Shown: in pieces, positions 53,375-63,627 of the stretch | Numbering within the stretch: the first letter of the stretch is position 1 | Layout of the letters: each line of letters starts with the position of its first letter | Assembly: GCA_037132075.1 (NCBI GenBank) | Contig: JBAXPV010000007.1 | Span: 1-64,000 of the forward strand | DNA from: JBAXPV01 sp037132075 | GTDB lineage: Bacteria > Bacteroidota > Bacteroidia > Bacteroidales > CAIXZF01 | Length of the DNA stretch: 64,000 nucleotides | Direction: 5' to 3' | Translations under genes and position numbers: made by a program | The notes under the pieces: model-generated | What the model was told of the DNA's origin: nothing | What the model saw: the letters and a program-made list of their open reading frames with translations, nothing else | The model's database searches: none

Positions 53375-56300
53375 TTAAAAAGTAACGCTTAATCCGGCCA
53401 TAAACGATTTGGCTTGTGGGTAAACGCCACGGTCGATACCAAAACTACTTCCGCCGATTTCCGGGTCATATCCCTTGTATTTTGTGAAAGTCAGTGGGTT
53501 ATTGGTGCTTATATAAATACGGAGACTTTGCATGCCAAATTTCTTGATAAGGTCTTTTGGCAAGGTATATCCAAGCTGTATTGTTTTAACCCTTAAGTAA
53601 GAACCATCGGTTAAAAAGAAAGTGGATGGGTTACTGAAGTTTTTGTTGGGATCGCCGAGGACCAGTCGTGGGTAATCGGACGAAGTGTTAATTCCGTGCC
53701 AACGGCCCAGGGCATCCGTAGTCCAGTTTGCAGAAGGCATGTCAAGACGGCGTAATCCGTTAAAGACATCATTCCCTGCGACACCCTGGCAAAACAATAC
53801 AAGGTCAAGTCCTTTCCAGGCGGCATTAATAGTAAACCCAAATGACCATGTCGGGGTAGGATCTCCAATAAAAGTACGGTCATTGGCATCGATTTTACCA
53901 TCGCCGTTCAAATCAGCCCATTTAAAATCACCAGGTTTGGCATTGGGCTGAATCATGTTGCCATTTTTATCAACATAATGCTGTACCTGCGACATAGATT
54001 GGAAAATGTCCAGGACCTCAAAGCCATAAAAAGACCCGATGGGATGGCCAACTTGCAAACGGCTGATTTCATAACTGCTTGATTGGAAACTTGCTCCGGT
54101 GATATAGTCCACTGTACCCAGGTCAGTGATTTCATTTTTCAGGTAAGAGACATTACCGCTGACACCAAGATCGAAATCACCAAGTTTGGTTTTATACCCG
54201 AGTTCAATTTCAACACCTTTGTTTGACATGGAGCCAACATTCCCGGTTGGATACCCTGCAGTACCTACATAAGCAGGCAAAACGACATCCTGGAGCATTC
54301 CTGTGGTTTTTTTATTGTACCAATCGAATACAAGGGTGAGACTTTCGAAAAATGTTGCCTCAAACCCAAGATTTAACTGGCTGGTTTGTTCCCACTTCAG
54401 ATCAGGATTGGATGGGGCATTGGGGCTATACCCAATGGTATAGATATCCTGGCCAAAAGTGTAGTTTCTGCCTCCGCCAACGGTAGCCAGGTAGCGGAAA
54501 TCACCGATATTGTCATTGCCGTTTACGCCGTAAGAACCGCGAATCTTGGCAAATGTGACGACATTGTTTCTTGGCCAGAAGTCTTCCCTTGAAGTTACCC
54601 ATCCCAAAGAAGCAGAAGGGAACATCCCGTATTGGTTGTTGCTGCCGAAGCGAGAGGATCCATCACGACGAACGATCCCTGTAAACAAATACTTTTCGTC
54701 ATAGTTATAAATCACACGGGCAAAAGTTGAAGCCACCTTATGAGCTGCTGATTCCCAGCCACCACCAACACGATCTGTAGCAATAACGCTATAATTCATG
54801 GAAGCTTCATCAAATGTGGTCACAGGTAAATTTTTATAAACAGCATTTACTCCGGATGCATGTTCATAAAATGCACTCATCCCTAATAACACCGTTAAAT
54901 TATGTTTTTCAACAATTTTATTGTAGGCGGCTGTATTTTCCCAGTTCCACATCAAGACCTGGTTGTTGGCCCGGTAATAGGAGTTTATGGCTGTATAAGT
55001 CGAAGCATTTAACCAGGAAACAGGAGTAAAACTTTCATCTCCGTAAAACGCCAGTTTTGAACCAATGTCAGACCGTAATTTCAAACCTTTGATAGGCTCA
55101 ATTTCTGCGAAAATGTTCCCGATAAGAGCATCAGACCATCCATAGTTTCCTTGTCTGGTTTTAATGTAAGCCAATGGATTGGTCATTTCCTGTCCTACGT
55201 ATTTTGATATGGCATAAGGGTTGCCATTTTCATCTCTGATTACAGGATGATCGATATAGGGTGACGTATCAGCCACTGCCGGATCTGTAATGATCACCGG
55301 AGTGATCGGGTCGAGGTTGATGGCAGAGGAGAGTGGTCCGCCAAATTCACTGTTGGTATTGAGTGAACCCTGGCTCTTGATGTGTGAATAACCGATATTG
55401 TTTCCAAATCGCAGCCAGTCCTTTAACTTATGTGTTGAGTTAAACCTCAGGTTAAGCCTTTTATAGTTTGAAATTGAAGACGCGACCACACCTTCCTGGT
55501 TATAATATCCCATAGAAGTATAATAGGTCGATTTTTCGTTTCCCCCACTTACACTCAGTTCATAATTTGCAATACCGGCATTGTTGTTAAAAATGGTGCT
55601 TTGCCAGTCAGTTCCGCTACCAAAAGATTCCGGGTTCTGGAAAATTATTGAACCTCCGCCATTAACTGCGGCTTCATTTCTTAACGTTGCATACTGTGTG
55701 GCATTCAGCAGATCCAGTTTTTTTGCTGGTTTCTGAGTTCCGATATAGCTATTAAATGACACCTGAAATCCGCCAGGTCCGGTTGATGTACCTGCTTTTT
55801 TCCCTTTTTTGGTGGTTACGATAATTACACCGCTGGCAGCACGTGTCCCGTAAATAGCGGCTGAAGCAGCATCTTTGAGAACTTCGATGGATTCAATATC
55901 ATCAGAATTCAAATAGTCAATTCCTCCATTATCAACAGGAACACCGTCAACCACGTATAAAGGGTTGCTGTTGTTGATTGTTGTGGTGCCACGGACTCTT
56001 ACTGTTGAGGAAGCGCCCGGCTGACCTGAACTATTCGCAATGGTCAGACCTGTTGTCCTCCCTTGTAATGCCTGCTCAATACGAAGTACGGGCATATGCT
56101 CCAGGTCGCCGGCCTTAACCTGCGAAATTGCACCTGTTACAACACTTTTTTTCTGGACGCCATAGCCAATGACAACAAATTCATTCAGTACAACGGAACT
56201 GGGCTCCAGGACAATTTTCAGGGGAACGCCTGCTTTTGCCGAAACCTCCTGTTTCACATAGCCTACAAATGAAAATATCAAGACGTCTTCAGATTTTGTG

Positions 56301-56533
56301 GATGTCAATTTGAATTTTCCCTGTATGTCAGTTGAAACTCCAATAGTAGTGCCTTTAAATACGACACTGACACCCGGTAAGGTTTCCCCTGTTTTGTCAG
56401 ACACTGTCCCGCTATAATCATAAGTTTTTTGCGCAAACAGCGAGCTGGTTCCAAGTAAGGTAATCAGGGTCAAAAGCAAGAACATACTTCTGATGCTGTT
56501 ACACTTGAAATTACTTGCGTAAGGTTTTTTCAT
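53375..56533 (-). CDS. SusC/RagA-family TonB-dependent transporter (pair 2)
   Basis: Outer-membrane beta-barrel of 1052 residues importing oligosaccharides. Signal peptide ending SSLFAQ, CarboxypepD_reg-like domain (GTVSDKTGETLPGVSVVFKGT), TonB-dependent plug (VVIGYGVQKKSVVTGAI, VRGTTTINNSNPLYVVDGVPVD, AAIYGTRAASGVIIVTTKKG) and barrel, ending MAGLSVTF. The frame is open to 56596, but ATG at 56533 starts a standard basic signal peptide (MKKPYASN) and is preferred. It overlaps neither the GH30 gene upstream nor susD downstream. Confidence 0.95.
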   Translation of the reverse strand: MKKPYASNFKCNSIRSMFLLLTLITLLGTSSLFAQKTYDYSGTVSDKTGETLPGVSVVFKGTTIGVSTDIQGKFKLTSTKSEDVLIFSFVGYVKQEVSAKAGVPLKIVLEPSSVVLNEFVVIGYGVQKKSVVTGAISQVKAGDLEHMPVLRIEQALQGRTTGLTIANSSGQPGASSTVRVRGTTTINNSNPLYVVDGVPVDNGGIDYLNSDDIESIEVLKDAASAAIYGTRAASGVIIVTTKKGKKAGTSTGPGGFQVSFNSYIGTQKPAKKLDLLNATQYATLRNEAAVNGGGSIIFQNPESFGSGTDWQSTIFNNNAGIANYELSVSGGNEKSTYYTSMGYYNQEGVVASSISNYKRLNLRFNSTHKLKDWLRFGNNIGYSHIKSQGSLNTNSEFGGPLSSAINLDPITPVIITDPAVADTSPYIDHPVIRDENGNPYAISKYVGQEMTNPLAYIKTRQGNYGWSDALIGNIFAEIEPIKGLKLRSDIGSKLAFYGDESFTPVSWLNASTYTAINSYYRANNQVLMWNWENTAAYNKIVEKHNLTVLLGMSAFYEHASGVNAVYKNLPVTTFDEASMNYSVIATDRVGGGWESAAHKVASTFARVIYNYDEKYLFTGIVRRDGSSRFGSNNQYGMFPSASLGWVTSREDFWPRNNVVTFAKIRGSYGVNGNDNIGDFRYLATVGGGRNYTFGQDIYTIGYSPNAPSNPDLKWEQTSQLNLGFEATFFESLTLVFDWYNKKTTGMLQDVVLPAYVGTAGYPTGNVGSMSNKGVEIELGYKTKLGDFDLGVSGNVSYLKNEITDLGTVDYITGASFQSSSYEISRLQVGHPIGSFYGFEVLDIFQSMSQVQHYVDKNGNMIQPNAKPGDFKWADLNGDGKIDANDRTFIGDPTPTWSFGFTINAAWKGLDLVLFCQGVAGNDVFNGLRRLDMPSANWTTDALGRWHGINTSSDYPRLVLGDPNKNFSNPSTFFLTDGSYLRVKTIQLGYTLPKDLIKKFGMQSLRIYISTNNPLTFTKYKGYDPEIGGSSFGIDRGVYPQAKSFMAGLSVTF

Positions 56534-56589
56534 GGTTGCTGAATTTTGATTTATATTAATATGAGGGTTATTGGGATTCATTTCTCTTT

Positions 56590-58047
56590 TTACCATACCA
56601 TGGAAACTACAGAAAGTGCTGGAATTGTGTAGTCAAAATTGTGTTTCCCCTGGGATACGCTGAAACTTTTGGAATTGCTTCCATAATTACAAATCACCAT
56701 GGTTTTGGTCCCGTCAGGATTGGTAAAGGCAACTGCCCCTACTTCCGTGAGCCCTGCAGGCAGGCTTAATCCTACTCTAATGGCCCCCGGTCTGACGAAT
56801 TTTGAGAAATGAGCAATTGAATAATATTCTTCGTTAAAACTAACCTGGCTACTGGATGAGTTAATGGTAACCACCCCCCGGCAATTACTGCAGCCATTGT
56901 TGGTTGGCCCGTAATTCTGATCGAGTGCCAGGTTCCAAAGGAGGGCACATTTCGACCAGTTCTGCATCGTGCCGATAAAGATGTTCTTCATGTTCCACAT
57001 CAGGTTGCCACTAAAGTCTGAAGCCCAGGCCCCACCTGAGATCTCTGTGAAATAGAGACCCTTGTCAGGATAAACATTGTGAACCGTACTCATTGCCAAT
57101 ACATCACCGGCATAGGCATGAAAGGCTGATCCAGAGACATATGTTTTTGCAGCAGCATCATTAAGAATTGAGATGGCATAAGCTGTATTGTCCCAGTTAT
57201 GATCGTAAATGATTATTTTACTTTGAATGCCGGCCGCATTGAATATCGGACCCAGGCTGATCTTGATGAAATCAGCCTGCTCTGTTGCTCCCATACTCAT
57301 GCATGGATAGTTTGCCGTGGAATACAAAGGTTCATTCTGAGGTGTGATAGCTGAAATAGTGATTCCCAGCGCCTTCATTTGCTCAATATATCTGACAAAA
57401 TAATATGCATAAACTGCATAGCAGTTTGTTTTCAGTGCTCCGCCTTTCAGGCTGCCATTGGTTTTCATCCAGGCCGGCGGGCTCCAGGGAGAGCCAAGTA
57501 AAGCCACTGATGGGCTTATTTGAGCAATCTCTTTCAGAATCGGGATCACATCAAGGGTATCCTGTGCCAGGCTAAAGTGATCCAGTGGAAAATCAGTTTG
57601 CCCGGCGGGCATGTCGTCGTAAGTAAAATCAGAAAGTGAGAAATCGGAAGCCCCAATTGTTAACCTGAGAAAGGAAATCCCGGCGCCGTTCACCGTATCA
57701 AATAATTTTAACAGAAGTGTCTGTCTGGCACCTGTACTAAGCTTGCGATTTATTAGATAGGCAGAGGAACCTGTTAATGCAGCACCAAAACCCTCAATTG
57801 TTTGATAATGCATCACAGTATCGATAGTGATCACAGGAAGCCCGGATGTTGGCTGTGAGTGAATCAGGAGATCAGCCCCGCGACTCAATAAAACTGATTT
57901 ATCACCTTTGGTGAGCCAGACCTTTGCCTTACCGCTGTCAGCAGGAGTTTGCGGCTGTGGGTCTGCTTTGTTTTTACTACAGTTGAGCAGACTTAATACA
58001 ATTCCTATTAAAAAGATAGTCTGGAAGTTGAGTCTTTTTTGTTTCAT
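56590..58047 (-). CDS. glycoside hydrolase family 30 lipoprotein (PUL, first copy)
   Basis: 485 residues. Lipobox SLLNC with Cys23, then a Pro-rich linker, so anchored to a membrane and probably surface-exposed. Barrel motifs TIEGFGAALTGSSA, LLGSPWSPPAWMK, acid/base Glu239 (TPQNEP) and nucleophile Glu335 (YFTEISGG), followed by the beta-sandwich. It is diverged from the second GH30 protein of the PUL, so the pair likely differ in place of action or specificity. Likely endo-beta-1,6-glucanase or related activity (family-level inference). It sits between the two SusC/SusD pairs. Confidence 0.93.
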   Translation of the reverse strand: MKQKRLNFQTIFLIGIVLSLLNCSKNKADPQPQTPADSGKAKVWLTKGDKSVLLSRGADLLIHSQPTSGLPVITIDTVMHYQTIEGFGAALTGSSAYLINRKLSTGARQTLLLKLFDTVNGAGISFLRLTIGASDFSLSDFTYDDMPAGQTDFPLDHFSLAQDTLDVIPILKEIAQISPSVALLGSPWSPPAWMKTNGSLKGGALKTNCYAVYAYYFVRYIEQMKALGITISAITPQNEPLYSTANYPCMSMGATEQADFIKISLGPIFNAAGIQSKIIIYDHNWDNTAYAISILNDAAAKTYVSGSAFHAYAGDVLAMSTVHNVYPDKGLYFTEISGGAWASDFSGNLMWNMKNIFIGTMQNWSKCALLWNLALDQNYGPTNNGCSNCRGVVTINSSSSQVSFNEEYYSIAHFSKFVRPGAIRVGLSLPAGLTEVGAVAFTNPDGTKTMVICNYGSNSKSFSVSQGKHNFDYTIPALSVVSMVW

Positions 58048-58061
58048 GGGGAATCTCCGGA

Positions 58062-59528
58062 TTAATAACCCGGATTTTGCACCAGTTTCGTATTCTTATC
58101 CAGCTCTGATTGCGGAATAGGCCATACCAGCCGGTTTGTGGTTACATTATAACCTTTGGGAAGTCCATCTGCCCCAACGGCATTCGTCATGACCGGAATC
58201 AACCTCCCGTTACGCTTGAGATCAAACCAGCGGTGAGCCTCAAAAGCAAGTTCAAGCCTTCTTTCTTTTTCGATGGCCAGGCGCATATTTTCAGTCGTTG
58301 TGGCAGTAGTATTTGGGAGAAAAACCCTGGTCCTTACCTGGTTGACAAGAGCAGCAGCTCCGGAAACATCACCCAGTTCGTTCAGTGCTTCTGCCTTCAA
58401 CAGCAGGATGTCAGCCAAACGGAGGAAGATGTAGTTCTGGTCACTGCCTTCAGCAAAGTTCCTGTATTTGTTGATAAAGGGATAATGAGTCTGTGGCCAG
58501 TTGGGATCAGACCAATGTCCTGTGACATCCTCGAAAACAATGGAAGCGTTTTTTCTTAAAGTGTCATGCTCATCATCAAAAGCTTTAACCAGGTCGTTGG
58601 AAGGCAGGTTGAATTTTTTCCAGTCCATCCCCCTGAATATCTTTACACCCCAGTTGCCATCAGAGGATCCCCCTGAATAGTTGATTTCAAAAATGGCTTC
58701 TGTGGAATTCTCATGCAAATTGTCCCACAAATCATTATAATTCGGGACAAGATTATATCCCCCTGCGATAACGGCAGCACAATAATCTCTCACTTTTCCC
58801 CAATCATGTGGTTCCTGTGTGGCATAAACGTTAGCCATCATGGCATTGGCAGCCCCTTTCGTAACATAGCCTTTGTTTACGGCTGTAAGTGGGGAATTGG
58901 CAACAGCGGTGTCAAAATCACTTATAATCTGGCTGTATATCATAACCATCTGAGTTCTCGGCGGGAATAAAATCGGATAAATCTGTTCAAGGTTAGACGC
59001 GCTGATGGAGGTAACTTCCTTGAGCATCAATGGCGCATCTCCCCATAGCTGAACAATCTGGAAATACATGAAAGCCCTGATAAAACAGGCTTCGCCAACG
59101 ATCTCCTTTTTACGCTGAGGGGTCAGAATCGGATCCGGACAATTATATACATTGTTGATGATGGAGTTTGTTTTGCCAATAGTCGAATATAGATAGCCCC
59201 AATCGCGGCTCACATTTTTATTGGTTGCATCAATTTTAAACTCATCAATCTGTATGTTAGCCGGGTTATCACCACCAGCATAAGCATCGTCGGATTGGCC
59301 ATCTCCGTTTACAAAATAGTCAAGCTGGTAATATTCGTTTTTGAAATCGCCATAAGCCCCGCCCAATGCTGCTTCAACTTCATCTGCGGTCTTATACAAT
59401 ACGGAATCGGAACTGTTATTCTGAACGGCAATTCCCTGGGAAACCGGCTTCAGGTCCAGAAATTTCTCGCAGGACTGAAAAGATACCGCAAATACCAAAA
59501 GTGCTGAAATTATATATACTCTTTTCAT
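58062..59528 (-). CDS. SusD/RagB-family glycan-binding lipoprotein (pair 1)
   Basis: Lipoprotein of 488 residues from ATG at 59528; lipobox SFQSC with Cys20. SusD body with EIVGEACFIRAFMYFQIVQLWGDAPLM, GAANAMMANVYAT and the C-terminal EKERRLELAFEAHRWFDLKRNG, ending LVQNPGY. An ATG at 59549 would add seven residues before the signal and overlap susC, so the shorter form is preferred. 14 bases from the GH30 gene. Confidence 0.95.
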   Translation of the reverse strand: MKRVYIISALLVFAVSFQSCEKFLDLKPVSQGIAVQNNSSDSVLYKTADEVEAALGGAYGDFKNEYYQLDYFVNGDGQSDDAYAGGDNPANIQIDEFKIDATNKNVSRDWGYLYSTIGKTNSIINNVYNCPDPILTPQRKKEIVGEACFIRAFMYFQIVQLWGDAPLMLKEVTSISASNLEQIYPILFPPRTQMVMIYSQIISDFDTAVANSPLTAVNKGYVTKGAANAMMANVYATQEPHDWGKVRDYCAAVIAGGYNLVPNYNDLWDNLHENSTEAIFEINYSGGSSDGNWGVKIFRGMDWKKFNLPSNDLVKAFDDEHDTLRKNASIVFEDVTGHWSDPNWPQTHYPFINKYRNFAEGSDQNYIFLRLADILLLKAEALNELGDVSGAAALVNQVRTRVFLPNTTATTTENMRLAIEKERRLELAFEAHRWFDLKRNGRLIPVMTNAVGADGLPKGYNVTTNRLVWPIPQSELDKNTKLVQNPGY

Positions 59529-59538
59529 AGTAAACATA

Positions 59539-62469
59539 TTAAAATTCAATGTTTAAGCCACCGATAATATTAATCGACTGAGGATAAGTTCCATAATCGA
59601 TCCCCATTTCAACAGCGTTGTTTCCATAGGCGCTCACTTCAGGGTCAAAGCCTTTGTATTTGGTAAAGGTCAGCAGGTTCTGGCCTGTGATGTAAACCTG
59701 GAGCTTTGAAATCCCTTTTATTTTCTTCTTGTTTTCGATGATTTTGTAGGAGAAGGTGATAGACTTCAGCCTCAGGTAAGAACCATCCTCAACGAAGCGG
59801 CTTGAGTTGTATACGTTATATACGTTGTTATTCCCAACAGCTTTTGGAATATCAGTATGTGTATTGGTTGGGGTCCATCGATCGAGCACCACTGTGCTTT
59901 GGTTTTTTGAATCGAACATCCCTTCAAGATCTACCCTTGTTGCGTTGTAGATGTCATTACCAAAGCTACCCTGGAAAAAGAATGAAAGGTCAAACTTCCC
60001 GTAGCTCATGTTGTTAGTGAAACCCAGGAAGCATTTGGGTTGGGCATGACCAATAACGGTTCGGTCGCCCGGATCAAAGATGCCATTGTGGTTCAGGTCG
60101 GCATATTTCATCATGCCGGTGGCAGGGTCAACGCCTTGTGACACATAGCCGTAAAAAGTCCCTAAAGGCAAACCGGCTTTCACGATAGAAACGTCCTGGT
60201 TGTTGCTGTAAATATTGCCAAAGTAATAAACATCAGAAATCTTTAACTCTTTCACCTTATTGCGGTTGAAAGAGATGTTGAAGTCAGTATCCCAGCGGAA
60301 TTTCTTGGCGATGTTCACGGTATTCAGGTTCAGTTCCAGTCCTTTGTTCTCCATGGTACCGGCATTGGTTTGTATGCTGGAGATAGGCATGGAAGTTGGA
60401 AGCTGAACATTCAATATTTCATCTGTTGTATATTTGTAATAGGCATCAATGTTAAGGGTGATCCGGGAATTCAACATCGACAGGTCAATTCCAATATTGG
60501 TTTGTGCTGTGGTTTCCCATTTCAGGTCAGGATTTCCATAAGTCGTCTGAACGGAAGAGGGGCCCGACAAAGGATTGGTGGGTGTTCTCCGGTAATAATC
60601 GGTGAGCCCGTACCTGGCATAATTGGGAATGCCTTCCTGGTTACCGTTTTTACCCCAGCCACCGCGCAGTTTAAGGTCATTGATGATGGTGACGTCTTTC
60701 ATGAAATCTTCACCCGAGATTCTCCATCCTGCGGAAAAAGCAGGCATGGTGCCCCAGGGGTTCGCCAGCTTGGAGGAGCCATCGCGACGAAGACTCAGAC
60801 TCAAATAATATTTGCTTTCATAGTCATAGGTTGCCCGTCCAAAGAATGAAGCCAGCGCCCATTCCTGAATATTGGTTGACGCACTGATGATATTCGCTGC
60901 ATTTAAGGTAGTTACAGAAACATCAGCAGGGAAGTCATTGCCACTGATATAGGAATCATTGCCTGAAAAATGCTGCATACTCGTCCCAACAAGGCCAGTA
61001 ACTTTATGTTTGCCAAATGATTGCGAATAGTTAAGGGTGTTCTCCCAAAGCCAGGTCATGTTGTTGTATTTGTCGGCCCTGCCAACACCATTCATGTTAC
61101 GGCCATAATTGGTCTTCCATGAGTCGAGGTAATAATCCCATTGGTGGGTGTTCATATCCAGACCAAAATTGGTCTTGAAGTTGAGTTCTTTCGTAATCTC
61201 AGCAGTAGCATTTAAAGTCCCGAAGAAGCGGAAGTCCATGGCTTTCTGGCTGGGTCCTTCCATATAAGCAATAGGGTTCTCCCAGGAATTCTGGAAGGGG
61301 TTAGGGTCATACTGCCCACTGCCGTCTTGCTTGTAGACATGAAGAAAAGGAGGTGTATTCAGTGTACTCATGATAACTCCGCCTCGTCCCGAACTGGCAT
61401 TGTCCTGGGTGTCTTTGGTCTTGGAATAAAGGATATTGAAACTACTTCCAAGTTTCAACCAGGGTCTGAGTTCATTATCCAGGTTCACCCTGAATGAATA
61501 ACGCTTGAATTCAGCGGGTTTCACCATACCAACGTCATTTAGGATACCCATTGAGGCGAAAAATCGGTTTTTCTCATTACCACCGGAGGCTGAGAGCTGG
61601 TAACTTTGGTTGTTACCTGTCCCGAAGACTTTGTTCCCCCAGTTGGTATAGTCTGTCCAGGATGGATCAAGCGTCCCTGGCGCAATTTCATTGATCAGTG
61701 CGCGGTATTGTTTGGTATTGAGCACATCTATCGGTTTACGAAGCCAGGAAAAACCGAAATAGGTATTAAATTTAATGACAGGTGTATTTTCTTTTCCACG
61801 ATATGTGGTGATGGTCACGACGCCATTGGCAGCCCTGGCTCCATAGATCGCAGCGGAGGAAGCATCTTTAAGAACACTCATGGAGGCAATATCCGAAGGA
61901 TTTAGTCCACGGATATCTGTTGTCGGGACGCCATCAACCACATAGAGTGGCTCATTGCCGGCAAGTACCGAGGTTGTTCCGCGGACATGGACTGAGATGT
62001 CACCACCAGGTTTCCCGGAAGGCTGAACTACTTGTACACCTGCTGCTTTCCCTTGCAGAGCCTGCGATGCCGTAGAAATAGGTCGTGACTGAATATCTTT
62101 TTCACTGACTGTTGAAACAGCAGTGGTCAGGTCTTTCTTGACTTGTGTTCCATAACCGATTACAACAACTTCATTGAGGAGGTTGACTTTCTCCTGAAGC
62201 ACTACGTTGATTATGGTCTGGTTTTCTATCTTTATTTCCTGTGACATAAAACCGATAAAGCTGAATTTCAGAACACCTTTGTCGGCGCTAATTTTATACT
62301 GCCCGTCGATGTCGGTCGTCGTCCCTTTACTTGTCTCAAGTAACTGTACCGTAACTCCTGGAATAGTGATCCCGCTTGCATCCGTCACTTTACCTGTGAT
62401 AGCACGGTTTTGGGCGAATCCGGATAATGACAAAACGAGTAGAAAAAGCAGGGTAAAGGTTCTAATCAT
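59539..62469 (-). CDS. SusC/RagA-family TonB-dependent transporter (pair 1)
   Basis: 976-residue outer-membrane importer. Signal peptide (LLFLLVLSLSGFAQ), CarboxypepD_reg-like domain (GKVTDASGITIPGVTVQL), plug (VVVIGYGTQVKKDLTTAV, PSGKPGGDISVHVRGTTS, SSAAIYGARAANGVVTITTYRG) and barrel ending INIIGGLNIEF. It is clearly different in sequence from the pair 2 SusC, so this is not a recent duplication. 18 bases after the GH16 gene. Confidence 0.96.
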   Translation of the reverse strand: MIRTFTLLFLLVLSLSGFAQNRAITGKVTDASGITIPGVTVQLLETSKGTTTDIDGQYKISADKGVLKFSFIGFMSQEIKIENQTIINVVLQEKVNLLNEVVVIGYGTQVKKDLTTAVSTVSEKDIQSRPISTASQALQGKAAGVQVVQPSGKPGGDISVHVRGTTSVLAGNEPLYVVDGVPTTDIRGLNPSDIASMSVLKDASSAAIYGARAANGVVTITTYRGKENTPVIKFNTYFGFSWLRKPIDVLNTKQYRALINEIAPGTLDPSWTDYTNWGNKVFGTGNNQSYQLSASGGNEKNRFFASMGILNDVGMVKPAEFKRYSFRVNLDNELRPWLKLGSSFNILYSKTKDTQDNASSGRGGVIMSTLNTPPFLHVYKQDGSGQYDPNPFQNSWENPIAYMEGPSQKAMDFRFFGTLNATAEITKELNFKTNFGLDMNTHQWDYYLDSWKTNYGRNMNGVGRADKYNNMTWLWENTLNYSQSFGKHKVTGLVGTSMQHFSGNDSYISGNDFPADVSVTTLNAANIISASTNIQEWALASFFGRATYDYESKYYLSLSLRRDGSSKLANPWGTMPAFSAGWRISGEDFMKDVTIINDLKLRGGWGKNGNQEGIPNYARYGLTDYYRRTPTNPLSGPSSVQTTYGNPDLKWETTAQTNIGIDLSMLNSRITLNIDAYYKYTTDEILNVQLPTSMPISSIQTNAGTMENKGLELNLNTVNIAKKFRWDTDFNISFNRNKVKELKISDVYYFGNIYSNNQDVSIVKAGLPLGTFYGYVSQGVDPATGMMKYADLNHNGIFDPGDRTVIGHAQPKCFLGFTNNMSYGKFDLSFFFQGSFGNDIYNATRVDLEGMFDSKNQSTVVLDRWTPTNTHTDIPKAVGNNNVYNVYNSSRFVEDGSYLRLKSITFSYKIIENKKKIKGISKLQVYITGQNLLTFTKYKGFDPEVSAYGNNAVEMGIDYGTYPQSINIIGGLNIEF

Positions 62470-62487
62470 ATTTAAAGGGGTTAGATA

Positions 62488-63543
62488 TTATTGAAGAATT
62501 AATTTATGGGTTTGGGTGCTTGAGCCTGCTGACAGTGTAATGAAGTACATTCCTTTGGGCAAGGAACTGACATCAAACGTATTTATGTCATTACTTGCTT
62601 GAAAATGAAACACATCAGCTCCAGTTAGGTTGTAAATTGTTCCTTGAATCTTTTTTCCAGCGGGGATCTTGATCTGTATTTTACCATTGCTGGGGTTAGG
62701 CATAAATGATAGGGTCTTCCCATCGTTCGAAGGAAATTCTTCGATGGCAGAAGAGGGTGCATAAACTCTTACATAGTCAATTTCCATACGAGCTACGCTG
62801 AGTGCAGGATCTATTCCATTTTTTAAACCATTGGTTTCATACTGTGGGTCGCTGCCCCAGTTGCCACCCATGGCGACATTCATGATGATAAAACAGGGAT
62901 TGTAAAAAGGCCAGGTGGCGTTGTTTTTAACAGGAGGGTTATAGGTGTAAAAGATGTTCCCGTCGATGCTGAATTCAATTTTTTCAGCAGTCCAGTTGGC
63001 TGCATAAACGTGAAATTGAGTCGTTGCGTTATAGATAAAGGTATTGCTGGTGTTGATGGTATTCCCACTACTGGAGGTGGTATGGATAGAGCTGTGGATA
63101 TATCCCTGGTGTTTTCCTACATGTTCCATCACATCGACTTCTCCGCATCCAGGCCATCCGGCACCGGTGAACAGGGATTCTCCGAGCATCCAAAGTGCAG
63201 GCCAGGTGCCGATTCCAGCCGGGATTTTAGCTCTGTATTCTATCTTTCCATAAGTAAAATTGAATTTGTTGTGGGAGATGAGCCTGGCAGAAGTCCAGGC
63301 ATTCCCTACTTTATGCGCTTCAATGACAAGATTCCCACTCTCCTGGCGTACGTTATACGCAACGCTGGTATAGGTTTGAATTTCGTTGTTACCCCAGCCT
63401 CCGGCTCCAAGGTCAAAACCCCAGTTAAGGGAGTTAGGAGATCCGGTTCCATCGAATTCATCGGACCAGATAAGCTGCTCTTGTTGTTGAGCCTTGATGC
63501 TTGTAGACATCAGGATAAGGAATACAATAACAAATACTCTCAT
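62488..63543 (-). CDS. GH16 beta-glucanase with T9SS sorting domain
   Basis: Secreted 351-residue endo-acting glucanase of the laminarinase type. Signal peptide to Gln19, LIWSDEFDG, GGWGNNEIQTYTS, LWMLGES, and the catalytic ExDxxE in CGEVDVMEHVG (Glu135 nucleophile, Asp137, Glu140 acid/base). The residues around WPGCGEVDVMEH are those of beta-1,3-glucanases in GH16_3. C-terminal 75 residues (LSFMPNPSNGKIQIKI ... GMYFITLSAG) are a type A T9SS sorting domain, so it should be surface-attached or released and make the first cuts in the polymer. Confidence 0.95.
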   Translation of the reverse strand: MRVFVIVFLILMSTSIKAQQQEQLIWSDEFDGTGSPNSLNWGFDLGAGGWGNNEIQTYTSVAYNVRQESGNLVIEAHKVGNAWTSARLISHNKFNFTYGKIEYRAKIPAGIGTWPALWMLGESLFTGAGWPGCGEVDVMEHVGKHQGYIHSSIHTTSSSGNTINTSNTFIYNATTQFHVYAANWTAEKIEFSIDGNIFYTYNPPVKNNATWPFYNPCFIIMNVAMGGNWGSDPQYETNGLKNGIDPALSVARMEIDYVRVYAPSSAIEEFPSNDGKTLSFMPNPSNGKIQIKIPAGKKIQGTIYNLTGADVFHFQASNDINTFDVSSLPKGMYFITLSAGSSTQTHKLILQ

Positions 63544-63567
63544 AATACCTGTGTTGCATCATGATAA

Positions 63568-63601
63568 AATCAAGAGTGAGACAGATTGCTCACTCTTGAT
63601 T
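63568..63601 (-). terminator. rho-independent-type hairpin
   Basis: A perfect 13-base stem (AATCAAGAGTGAG pairing with CTCACTCTTGATT) around an 8-base loop. On the minus strand it is followed by TTTTATC. It lies after the rightmost gene (63628-64000) and 24 bases before the GH16 start, so it would end or attenuate that transcript, making GH16 the head of a separate or partly read-through unit. Confidence 0.75.
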
Positions 63602-63627
63602 TTTACCAGACAAATTAAAAAAAAATT

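Noticed and set aside
58110..58559. 149-residue plus-strand frame antisense to susD
   Set aside because: Antisense shadow of conserved SusD C-terminal sequence.
60370..60849. 159-residue plus-strand frame antisense to susC
   Set aside because: No recognisable domain; the minus strand encodes a full SusC barrel.
63010..63564. 184-residue plus-strand frame antisense to the GH16 gene
   Set aside because: Covers the GH16 catalytic region in reverse, has no motif, and crosses into the gap before the GH16 start.
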